NCBI GenBank assembly: GCA_028699365.1
Contig: JAQVUQ010000216.1
Location: forward strand, 1 to 5,258
Reading direction: 5' to 3'
DNA: 5,258 nt
DNA from: UBA5359 sp028699365 [NCBI: bacterium]
GTDB lineage: Bacteria; UBP13; UBA5359
A program made the position numbers and the translations under genes. The notes under the pieces are model-generated. The model was given only the letters and a program-made list of their open reading frames with translations. It did no database searches and was not told where the DNA came from. Of the stretch, positions 1 to 5,258 are shown piece after piece (the first letter of the stretch is position 1; each line of letters begins with the position of its first letter).

Positions 1-1
1 G

Positions 2-679
2 AACAAGCACTCTTCCACGGGACCCAGGGAAGAGCGCACCGTAAAAGTGCCGTCGGGGCTGGTGGAACTGGAGGGAAATCTGGTCGTGCCCGCCAATGCC
101 CGGGGAATGGTCCTCTTTGCCCACGGCAGCGGCAGCAGCCGCTTCAGCCCGCGCAACAGATTTGTGGCCCAGGTTCTCCAGGAGGCAGGACTGGCTACGC
201 TGCTTATCGATCTGCTTACGGAAGAAGAAGAGACGGTGGACGTCTTCACGCGTGAGCTGCGCTTCGATATCGATCTCCTGGCAGAGAGACTGACGGGAGC
301 CGTAGACTGGCTGCGGCAGGAAGAACCGGAATTGAAGACGGGTCTCTTCGGAGCCAGCACCGGGGGTGCTGCGGCGCTGGTGACGGCGTACAAGCGTCCC
401 GAGAGTGTGTCCGCCGTCGTTTCCAGAGGCGGCCGTCCGGATCTGGCGGGAAGCCGGGTCCTGGATGAGGTCAAAGCTCCGACGCTGCTCATTGTCGGCG
501 GTGATGATACTGAGGTTCTGGAGCTCAACAGAGAGGCCATGCGGCAGATGCATGCCGTCAAAGAACTGGTCATCGTTCCAGGGGCCACGCATCTGTTTGA
601 AGAATCGGGAACGCTGGAAGAGGTGGCCAGGCTGGCTGTTGAATGGTTTCTGAAGTATCTGGACCACCCTGCCGGCTAG
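2..679 (+). CDS. alpha/beta hydrolase, dienelactone-hydrolase-like (5' end open at the window edge)
   Basis: A cytoplasmic alpha/beta-hydrolase-fold protein; the substrate cannot be told from sequence. Numbering from the GTG at 47, it shows the HG oxyanion motif (H26-G27, in FAHGSGSS), the nucleophile elbow G102-A-S104-T-G106, an acid at D153/D154 after strand TLLIVGG, and the catalytic His182 in GATHLF. A complete Ser-Asp-His triad is therefore present. The family is known both as stand-alone proteins of about 220 residues and as the C-terminal half of fusions to a phosphoribosyltransferase domain. The frame stays open to base 2, encoding 15 more residues with no start codon. GTG 47 falls inside the conserved first strand (TVKVPSG...LEG), so I take the real start to lie upstream. 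The first base G could even be the end of an ATG. No signal peptide is seen. It converges with the zinc-ribbon gene. Confidence 0.85.
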   Translation, partial: NKHSSTGPREERTVKVPSGLVELEGNLVVPANARGMVLFAHGSGSSRFSPRNRFVAQVLQEAGLATLLIDLLTEEEETVDVFTRELRFDIDLLAERLTGAVDWLRQEEPELKTGLFGASTGGAAALVTAYKRPESVSAVVSRGGRPDLAGSRVLDEVKAPTLLIVGGDDTEVLELNREAMRQMHAVKELVIVPGATHLFEESGTLEEVARLAVEWFLKYLDHPAG

Positions 680-697
680 ATGTCCGGCAGGGTGGTC
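662..697. terminator. perfect 14-bp hairpin between convergent genes, probable bidirectional terminator
   Basis: Bases 662-675 (GACCACCCTGCCGG) are exactly complementary to 684-697, leaving an 8-base loop, CTAGATGT. On the plus strand a short T-rich stretch (cttttcc, about 704-710) follows the stem. On the minus strand no U-tract follows, so termination in that direction is less sure. The stem also encodes the last residues of both flanking proteins, and the loop holds both stop codons. Confidence 0.7.
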
Positions 698-1053
698 TGC
701 AGCTTTTCCAACTGAAAGTGGAAATCTATTATTTCATCGCAGGATATGGCTTCGGTAGGCTTGGGCAAGTTGTTCTCCGTCTGTCTCAACGGCATATCCA
801 CTACAAGATCCTCGTCGTTATCCTCCTGAAAAATGCTTGGAAGATAACCGTTCTCCAGTTGGCTGGCCTGCTGAAGGATCTCTTCGGCTACCAGATGATG
901 CTCACCTATCTGCCGGCAATTCTTGCATTGAAACTGAGCATTGACAAAGGTGGGCTCTCCCGGCTTGAGATAGACCCTGATCTGCAAGAACTCCTTGGCG
1001 GTAATGGTGTGACCGCATTTGCACCTGATGAATATCTCTATATTCAACACCAT
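676..1053 (-). CDS. small zinc-ribbon-like protein of unknown function
   Basis: I do not recognise this 125-residue protein. The N-terminal half has two cysteine pairs, C11-K-C13-G-H15 and C43-K-N-C46, with H52/H53 close after the second. The 29-residue gap between pairs is filled by a predicted beta segment (FLQIRVYLKPGEPTFVNAQF). This spacing fits a zinc ribbon or treble-clef metal site. The C-terminal half (about 75-125) is acidic and without motifs. There is no signal peptide or membrane segment, so it should be cytoplasmic. The start at ATG 1053 is backed by a GGAGGT site seven bases upstream. It lies 92 bases after the outer-membrane gene on the same strand and may be cotranscribed with it. 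Its stop codon overlaps that of the hydrolase. A 206-residue plus-strand frame covers the same bases, but this frame has the ribosome site and the patterned cysteines. Metal binding is inference. Confidence 0.75.
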   Translation of the reverse strand: MVLNIEIFIRCKCGHTITAKEFLQIRVYLKPGEPTFVNAQFQCKNCRQIGEHHLVAEEILQQASQLENGYLPSIFQEDNDEDLVVDMPLRQTENNLPKPTEAISCDEIIDFHFQLEKLQTTLPDI

Positions 1054-1060
1054 CGGTCAT

Positions 1061-1066
1061 ACCTCC
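1061..1066 (-). promoter_or_regulatory. Shine-Dalgarno site of the zinc-ribbon gene
   Basis: On the minus strand the sequence reads GAGGAGGT, then seven bases, then ATG 1053. Another ATG begins inside the spacer (1060) but opens a different frame, so the start at 1053 is preferred. Confidence 0.75.
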
Positions 1067-1084
1067 TCGGCGTCCCTTTTTTCC

Positions 1085-1102
1085 CCGGTCGGCACCGATC
1101 GG
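1085..1102. other. imperfect inverted repeat in the 92-base gap between the outer-membrane and zinc-ribbon genes
   Basis: CCGGTCGGCACCGATCGG pairs with itself over seven of eight positions on each arm around a two-base centre. In the minus direction it is followed by GG and then an A-run, not a T-run. It therefore does not qualify as an intrinsic terminator for the upstream gene. It could be an mRNA-processing or attenuating hairpin, or a protein site. The gap otherwise holds only the ribosome site. Confidence 0.35.
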
Positions 1103-1145
1103 AGCACCCTTTATTTACCCACCTCCAGCTTTTAAGAAACCTGCC

Positions 1146-3236
1146 TCAGAACTCCCACCTGACTTCTCCGCGCATTTCCAGGCCGGGATCCAGAAGACGA
1201 GTATCGCCCTGGACATTCGCCCTGTACGTAGCGGACAGATTCACGTTTGACGACGGCTTATAGATCAGCCCCATATCAGCGTTCAGCCAGTTAGGATTCC
1301 CCTTCTCCTGCTGCAGATAGGAAACGCCTCCCCTGACCTGAAGAGCGTTGCTTCCGGAGGAGAACATATCGGTAGTGAGAGATAGTTCCTGCATGGGAAG
1401 GGTTATCGTATTCAACTGCTGATCCTGCAGGCGTCGCTTGTAATTCAGATTGACGCCCTTGACAGGCTGGCCGGACAGCCCCAGATAGCTTCCGCCGCCG
1501 GCATGACCGTCAATCCATTCCATGCCGTACTGAGCTTCCAGGCTTCCTGCTACCCGCCCCTTTACATGAACACCTGTTACGCCCACGCTCTCTGTGCCCG
1601 TCGTGCTCCGCACGCCGCGGTCGACGGACAGATTTACTCTTCCGCCTACAGCCGTCTGCAGCCCCACGGCCTGATCCCTGCTGACAACTCCCTGGCTGAT
1701 CTCCGACGAGTTCATCCTGGCGTATACGCCGACAGGTCCCATATTTGTCCTGATCTCAGCCCTTCCGTCGGCCAGATTTTCGCCTCCGTTGTAACTGCGC
1801 CGCACCGATTCCACCGCTACGGAGGTATTGTTGCCCGGTTGAGCCGCAACTCTCATCCATTGCTGACTCTGTGAAAACGAGCCGCTTTGACTGTTATTCA
1901 TCTCCGCCGCCAGTTGCACTTTCTGACCCAGGTTGTAATCGGCCCGGACCCTGTTATTGGCGTTCTGCCATCCCGTCGCTTCGGAACGCTGCATGTCGGC
2001 GGCCAGTCTGAGTCGTTCACCAGGGCTGGCGGTCAGCCATAATTCCGTCTGTTTCTGGGCCAGAGCACCTGCACCACTCGTTGAGCTGACTCTGCCCAGC
2101 GCAGTTATACGTGACCTGGCTGCAAACTCAGGCGATGTTTCCAGACTGTAGGCTGTGGTGTTGTTTTCCATGCCGTTGAACGACTGTCCGTTATAGTTGG
2201 CCTTGAAGAGCAATGATTTGACAGGTTTGGCATCCAGCGACAAATTAGTGCTGCGGCTGCTGCTATAGGCATTGTTGCTGGTGGTTATATCGCCTCTGAT
2301 GTTGAGATCCTTTGCCGGCTGTCCCTCAAAGCGCAAAGCGGAACCGCTGATACCCGCACCTCCGGCGATGCTCTGACGGTTGACGTTCCCGGACAGGAAG
2401 AAGCCTCGCTCCCGCATGGCCTGTCCCGTCTCGAAGCCGATGTCGGCGCTCTCCTGAGATCCGATGCCGCTGCCGCTACTGCCCTGATAGCTTCCCTTCA
2501 ATATCAGATTGCTGGAAGGTGACATATCAAACTGCATCGAAGCCGTGTCTACCACGGCACCGCTTTGTGAATTCTGACGGGTGACGTTCCCCGCAACGTA
2601 AACCCCGCCCTTCTGTCGCGCCTCCGGCTGGGTCTCGAAGCTCAGACCGGAGTTGCCCGGGGAAAGAGTTTCACCCGAGGATCCGGCAGCGCCTTCACTC
2701 AACGCCATACTCTGACCCGTTCTGGCCGCCGCCGCCGCAACCGCCAGCCGCTTATCCGGATCGGCCAGTTCGGCTACGGAGCCGTACCCGCTGAACACCA
2801 TATCGCCATGCTCATCGGCTACACGTTCACCCTCCGGAAAGAGATCCGGACGGGCATCCAAGCTTCTGTCACCGGGGTAGACAACCGGCATATTGGCGGC
2901 TACCGGAGTCATCCTTTCCACTACATCGCTGGAAAGCACTTCAGTCAATCGTTTGCTTCCCGCTTTGCTGCCAACGCTCTTGGCCGGCAGCTTAACTACC
3001 GGTTTCTTATCAGCCTGTTTGGCTTCTTTTTTGGATTCTTCTTTTTGAGATTGGGGAGAATCTTTAGAATCTCTCCCTGCTGCGTTATCCTCATCACTTC
3101 CCAGTCTCTTATAACGCAGAGGATGCTCCACCGGCTCGGCGGAAGCACCAAAGCTTATCTCTCCCCCGGCACCGATAACCGTCGTTATCGAGAGGAGATT
3201 AATAAGGCTGGCGGCAAAAAGTCGTTTTAGCCTCAA
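1146..3236 (-). CDS. exported beta-strand-rich protein, probable outer-membrane beta-barrel
   Basis: The 696-residue product starts with a signal peptide: basic MRLKRLF, a hydrophobic stretch to about residue 23, and a likely cleavage after A31-S-A33. A highly charged, probably disordered segment follows (about 46-79, rich in K, E, D, S, Q). An unassigned stretch (about 98-195) contains an alanine run at 167-171. From about 197 to the end the chain is a regular series of amphipathic strands joined by short turns (SP, QP, KP) and longer Ser/Gly/Asn-rich loops. The last residues are V-R-W-E-F, matching the C-terminal aromatic beta-signal read by the BAM machinery. No cysteine is seen. I infer an outer-membrane barrel or porin-like protein; transported substrate and family are unknown. 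A secreted or passenger-like beta protein is the alternative. The TTG start is chosen because GGAGGT stands nine bases before it and the signal peptide follows directly. It has its own promoter. Confidence 0.7.
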   Translation of the reverse strand: MRLKRLFAASLINLLSITTVIGAGGEISFGASAEPVEHPLRYKRLGSDEDNAAGRDSKDSPQSQKEESKKEAKQADKKPVVKLPAKSVGSKAGSKRLTEVLSSDVVERMTPVAANMPVVYPGDRSLDARPDLFPEGERVADEHGDMVFSGYGSVAELADPDKRLAVAAAAARTGQSMALSEGAAGSSGETLSPGNSGLSFETQPEARQKGGVYVAGNVTRQNSQSGAVVDTASMQFDMSPSSNLILKGSYQGSSGSGIGSQESADIGFETGQAMRERGFFLSGNVNRQSIAGGAGISGSALRFEGQPAKDLNIRGDITTSNNAYSSSRSTNLSLDAKPVKSLLFKANYNGQSFNGMENNTTAYSLETSPEFAARSRITALGRVSSTSGAGALAQKQTELWLTASPGERLRLAADMQRSEATGWQNANNRVRADYNLGQKVQLAAEMNNSQSGSFSQSQQWMRVAAQPGNNTSVAVESVRRSYNGGENLADGRAEIRTNMGPVGVYARMNSSEISQGVVSRDQAVGLQTAVGGRVNLSVDRGVRSTTGTESVGVTGVHVKGRVAGSLEAQYGMEWIDGHAGGGSYLGLSGQPVKGVNLNYKRRLQDQQLNTITLPMQELSLTTDMFSSGSNALQVRGGVSYLQQEKGNPNWLNADMGLIYKPSSNVNLSATYRANVQGDTRLLDPGLEMRGEVRWEF
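1149..2648 (-). repeat. degenerate array of ~31-residue strand-turn-strand units
   Basis: Residues about 197-696 can be cut into roughly 15 units of about 30-35 residues. Each follows the pattern 'x-L-x-F-x-x-x-P-x-x-x-L-x-L-x-G' and then a polar loop. Examples are LRFEGQPAKDLNIRGDI, LSLDAKPVKSLLFKANY, LWLTASPGERLRLAADM and MGLIYKPSSNVNLSATY. Each unit looks like one beta-hairpin with a short turn, which would give close to 30 strands. The boundaries are my own by eye; sequence identity between units is low. Confidence 0.6.
2372..2591 (-). repeat. near-identical 19-bp direct repeats marking a 67-residue internal duplication
   Basis: TCTGACGGTTGACGTTCCC (2372-2390) and TCTGACGGGTGACGTTCCC (2573-2591) differ at one base and lie exactly 201 bases apart, so the reading frame is kept. 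They encode GNVNRQ and GNVTRQ, each preceded by an R-x-x-G-hydrophobic strand and followed by a Ser/Gly-rich loop. This suggests duplication of a two-hairpin block inside the barrel region. Confidence 0.6.
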
Positions 3237-3307
3237 TTAAGATCGACCTCCGGTCTGCTGTACATAACTGCGCGCAACCGGCCGTACACTCCAATAGAAA
3301 TCCGCAT
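3233..3307 (-). CDS. possible 24-residue leader peptide overlapping the TTG start
   Basis: An ATG at 3307 opens 24 codons that begin MRISIGVYGRL and end at a TGA (3235-3233). The TGA overlaps the TTG start of the outer-membrane gene as TTGA, the arrangement seen in translational coupling. The frame runs through the gene's own ribosome site (codons for P-E-V). No strong Shine-Dalgarno precedes the ATG, only GATGGG about eleven bases away. It may be chance. It lies inside the predicted transcript. Confidence 0.25.
   Translation of the reverse strand: MRISIGVYGRLRAVMYSRPEVDLN
3246..3251 (-). promoter_or_regulatory. Shine-Dalgarno site that fixes the TTG start of the outer-membrane gene
   Basis: The minus strand reads CCGGAGGT, then nine bases, then TTG (3236-3234), directly followed by the basic start of a signal peptide. 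No other usable start codon in this frame has such a site. Confidence 0.7.
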
Positions 3308-3377
3308 TCGTTATTTACCCATCGGCAACATAGATCACACTTGCGTGACCATCTCACCTGGCGGCACGGGCGCGCAG
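3268..3377 (-). other. leader with long-range complementary arms
   Basis: Near the 5' end of the predicted transcript, CTGCGCGC (3377-3370) is complementary to GCGCGCAG (3275-3268), eight pairs enclosing about 94 nt. An overlapping pair, GTACACT (3384-3378) with AGTGTAC (3290-3284), runs in the order A-B-A'-B', so the two helices are either exclusive or a pseudoknot. Part of arm A may lie before the start of transcription. Arm B' is about 17 bases from the ribosome site. I recognise no known riboswitch here. The rest of the 254-base gap (3418-3490) shows no terminator or gene. Confidence 0.3.
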
Positions 3378-3387
3378 AGTGTACAAC

Positions 3388-3417
3388 ATTATAGCCTAAA
3401 CTTATATATACTTGCAA
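3388..3417 (-). promoter_or_regulatory. sigma-70-like promoter for the outer-membrane gene
   Basis: On the minus strand TTGCAA (3412-3417, 4 of 6 to the -35 consensus) is followed by 18 bases and a perfect TATAAT (3388-3393). Transcription would begin near 3380-3382, leaving a leader of about 145 nt. The promoter stands between the RloB gene and the outer-membrane gene. The latter therefore does not need to be read through from the defence operon. Confidence 0.65.
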
Positions 3418-3490
3418 CCAGCTATTGGGTTTGGGCTTGGTGGTGGAACGGACGAAAAAGCTGTAAGCGTGGAAGTATCTGCAAGTGTGT

Positions 3491-4201
3491 CTATTCCGAG
3501 TATATCTCTTCCAGATATTTATCGTGCCGTGTCGACAGGTCCGTGATATCAGCGTGTAGTGAACCGGCAGCAGCCAGTGCTCGCAGTTTTATCCCTTCTA
3601 TTTCCATCATAACCCTGTAGACATGAGTCCCAGGATTAGACGGCCATCTTCCTTCAGGCTGTGTATCCATATCTCGAGCCCGTCTAACGGCAGCAGCGAT
3701 GCCGTGCCTGAACTTATCGATATTGATATTCGATTTATTATAACCGCCAAGTAAAGATTTCAGTTCCTTCTCCATATCACGGCTGCTTACTGTTCCCGAT
3801 GTCCAATCGGAATGGTGAAGATATAACCAAAGCTCGAAAGACGGATTACTCAGAGCCAGATTTATTTTGAACTTACGCCCCCTTACAGCGCATGAGCAGA
3901 CCTCAGAAAGAAGTTTTTCCGGCCAACGATCCTTGTCTACCATCAGCCATAGCTGATCACCCGGTTGCCACTCCACTTCTACAGCATATCTCTTTAAGCG
4001 ATTAAACACATGGTTAGGCGCAGAACGATTATCATCACTATTCAGCACTTTGACCTGTACACGATGATCATGAAACAATCCTGATTCAAAGTACTGCTTC
4101 TCCGTCTTATTGCCTTCCGCAGCGATTATGATTAACCGTGTATCCCTCAAATGAGGGATCGTTCGGTCAAGCGGACGTTTACGGCGCGACGTCAGACCCA
4201 T
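3491..4201 (-). CDS. rloB: RloB-family protein, effector-type partner of the ATPase (AbiLii-like)
   Basis: The 236-residue protein has the RloB family hallmarks in order: I-A-A-E29-G30-x-x-T33-E34-x-x-Y37-F38 near the N-terminus, V88-D89-K90-D91-x-W93 in the middle, and S118-N119-P120-x-F122-E123-x-W125-L126-x-L128-H129. A late N-P-G-T-H-V-Y helix start follows (about 190-196). The spacing of a glutamate motif and a later DxD resembles a TOPRIM metal site, so a nuclease-like role is plausible; that is inference. RloB was named for genes linked to restriction-modification loci, and RloA-RloB corresponds to the AbiL pair of abortive-infection systems. Length is normal for the family. No signal or membrane segment is present. 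It is the second gene of an operon, starting 11 bases after the ATPase stop. G+C in sampled lines (about 47%) is below that of the neighbouring outer-membrane gene. Confidence 0.88.
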   Translation of the reverse strand: MGLTSRRKRPLDRTIPHLRDTRLIIIAAEGNKTEKQYFESGLFHDHRVQVKVLNSDDNRSAPNHVFNRLKRYAVEVEWQPGDQLWLMVDKDRWPEKLLSEVCSCAVRGRKFKINLALSNPSFELWLYLHHSDWTSGTVSSRDMEKELKSLLGGYNKSNINIDKFRHGIAAAVRRARDMDTQPEGRWPSNPGTHVYRVMMEIEGIKLRALAAAGSLHADITDLSTRHDKYLEEIYSE

Positions 4202-4208
4202 AGTTAAG

Positions 4209-4213
4209 CCTCC
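4209..4213 (-). promoter_or_regulatory. Shine-Dalgarno of rloB, overlapping the ATPase stop codon
   Basis: The minus strand reads TAGGAGG, seven bases, ATG 4201. The TAG is the ATPase stop codon and its G is the first G of GGAGG. Ribosomes ending on the ATPase message cover the next start site, which fits coupled, balanced translation of the two proteins. Confidence 0.75.
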
Positions 4214-5258
4214 TACTGCAACAATTCCTTTGTATCTCCTACAAATGGAATGGCTCCAAAACGTCCATTGAGATAGCCGTTTTCATAATTAAGACCTTCG
4301 CTCACCTTGTATTCCGCCAGGCTGGTAAGGTGGCTGGCTCCATGTGTGTCTTTTTCCATGAACCATATCTCGTCCCGTCGCAGAAGCGCACGATCCAACA
4401 AGTTCGTATCGTGCGTAGTCATGATACATTGGCCTCTCGCCTGGTTCCCGTTGCTTCCCGTAATACACGATTGGATGAACAGTCGGGACAAATGAGTGTG
4501 AAGACTCCGATCCAATTCATCGATAATAAATACTGAATCACGAGTCCAGATTTGCTGAAGCATTGGGGCAAGGTGCATTATCCGACGAGTGCCGTCCGAT
4601 TCGTTAATGATATCGAAGGCAACCTTAGAGCCATCAGCTCTTATATGTTCCGTCTTCAGCTTCAAATATCTGACAGAAGAAGCTTTGCTGGTTTCTTCCC
4701 GACGAATGGTAAAAGTCTCAGTGGGAACTTCTACGAATAGTTGGCGAAATCCCTCACCTCCAAGATAATCCAATATTCCCTGCCGCTCTTCCTCAGGTAC
4801 ATTTTTCAAGTGCTTATCAGGATCGAATTCTTCGTTTTCACAACGGATACTAACAACGCCCGTATCCGCAACATGCAAAAAGTCAGACAGATACTCGATA
4901 AAGTCTTTATCCTTGTCTGCCCGTAGAGCCAGGGCATGGTAGCGCGAATCCGGTCGGACTATGCAAAGGTGCTCTGAAAACCAATGAATAACCGGCTTTA
5001 GCAGCATCACGTTCTTCTCGTTTGCCTCGGTCAAAAACAGTTGATTAGGGCGAGTCCCCTGTGCCAGGAAATCGATGAACTGTGCCCGGTTACCATCCGC
5101 TATAAGTCGAGTACCAGGCTTCACCTCTGTCCGGTTATCTTTTGTTACCCGCTCAAAAACGCAAGATTCCTGAGAGGAATAATATGCAAAAAGCCATTCC
5201 TCATGCACCATTCGTGCGGAAACAAGAAAACCGTACGTATATAAAATACCGTCATGCT
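4213..5258 (-). CDS. rloA: AAA/ABC-type ATPase, RloA / AbiLi-like (N-terminus beyond the window)
   Basis: About 347 residues of an SMC/ABC-related ATPase are visible. Counting from the ATG at 5211, there is a signature-like E204-S-D-G-T208-R-R, a Walker B V-F-I-I-D231-E232-L-D, an S-L-H D-loop region just after it, and the switch histidine T-T-H267-D. The C-terminus carries G-Y-L-N-G-R-F-G-A-I-P, typical of this group. No Walker A (GxxxxGKS) is present. The frame continues past ATG 5211 to the right edge, encoding D-G-I-L-Y-T-Y-G-F just before V-H-E-E-W-L, as expected mid-protein. The ATG is therefore internal, and the Walker A domain lies outside the window. In such pairs the ATPase is thought to sense infection and hold or activate the RloB partner. 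Sampled lines have about 38-40% G+C, clearly below the outer-membrane gene. An unrelated ATPase role is unlikely with rloB adjacent. The operon promoter is not in the window. Confidence 0.88.
   Translation of the reverse strand, partial: HDGILYTYGFLVSARMVHEEWLFAYYSSQESCVFERVTKDNRTEVKPGTRLIADGNRAQFIDFLAQGTRPNQLFLTEANEKNVMLLKPVIHWFSEHLCIVRPDSRYHALALRADKDKDFIEYLSDFLHVADTGVVSIRCENEEFDPDKHLKNVPEEERQGILDYLGGEGFRQLFVEVPTETFTIRREETSKASSVRYLKLKTEHIRADGSKVAFDIINESDGTRRIMHLAPMLQQIWTRDSVFIIDELDRSLHTHLSRLFIQSCITGSNGNQARGQCIMTTHDTNLLDRALLRRDEIWFMEKDTHGASHLTSLAEYKVSEGLNYENGYLNGRFGAIPFVGDTKELLQ

Noticed and set aside
1075-1102. Intrinsic terminator after the outer-membrane gene
   Set aside because: The hairpin is there, but in the minus direction it is followed by an A-run, not a T-run.
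643-1263. 206-codon plus-strand frame across the zinc-ribbon gene
   Set aside because: It overlaps the end of the hydrolase, has no convincing ribosome site and no family pattern. The minus frame has GGAGGT at the right distance and spaced cysteine pairs.
1503-1874. 123-codon plus-strand frame inside the outer-membrane gene
   Set aside because: It is antisense to a coherent signal-peptide and strand-rich protein. Its composition is typical of a shadow frame and it shows no motif.
3316-3352. Cyclic-di-GMP (GEMM-I) riboswitch, suggested on the minus strand by GGTCACGCAAG and TTGCCGATGG
   Set aside because: Only about 20 bases separate the two pieces, and the GGTAGC...GGGTTACCG arm and tetraloop receptor are missing.
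3199-3417. 72-codon minus-strand frame with many cysteines before the outer-membrane gene
   Set aside because: Its TTG start lies in the -35 element, upstream of the predicted transcription start, and it has no ribosome site.
4213-5211. Reading the ATPase as a complete 332-residue protein lacking Walker A
   Set aside because: The frame stays open past ATG 5211 to the edge with family-like residues (YTYGF...VHEEW), so the missing Walker A is due to the window edge and not to degeneration.

Overview
The window carries four protein genes and part of a fifth. It comes from a bacterium with an outer membrane: the longest gene encodes an exported, strand-rich protein ending in phenylalanine, as outer-membrane beta-barrels do. 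Shine-Dalgarno sites of the GGAGG type are clear. Sampled lines of the first and third genes are about 60% G+C by hand count. I cannot assign a phylum from this sequence.

Layout. At the left edge, on the plus strand, is an alpha/beta hydrolase of the dienelactone-hydrolase-like group, open at its 5' end. Everything else is on the minus strand. The hydrolase converges with a small zinc-ribbon-like protein (676-1053). Their stop codons overlap in a CTAG, which sits in the loop of a perfect 14-bp hairpin that probably terminates transcription. Next comes the 696-residue exported protein (1146-3236). It starts at TTG behind a strong ribosome-binding site and is preceded by a good sigma-70-like promoter and a leader of about 145 nt.

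The right third (3491-5258) is a two-gene operon with lower G+C (about 38-47% in sampled lines). It consists of an AAA/ABC-type ATPase whose N-terminus, with Walker A, lies beyond the window, and an RloB-family protein 11 bases downstream. This is the RloA-RloB (AbiL-type) pair, a known class of anti-phage / abortive-infection module often found beside restriction-modification genes. The pair is probably an accessory insertion next to a resident outer-membrane gene.

Working together. The ATPase and RloB are very likely one functional unit (sensor/ATPase plus effector). The other genes show no obvious functional link to it. The zinc-ribbon protein may share the transcript of the outer-membrane protein, 92 bases upstream of it. 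The least described items are the regular ~31-residue strand-turn-strand array of the outer-membrane protein, the leader in front of it, and the shared stop/terminator between the convergent genes.
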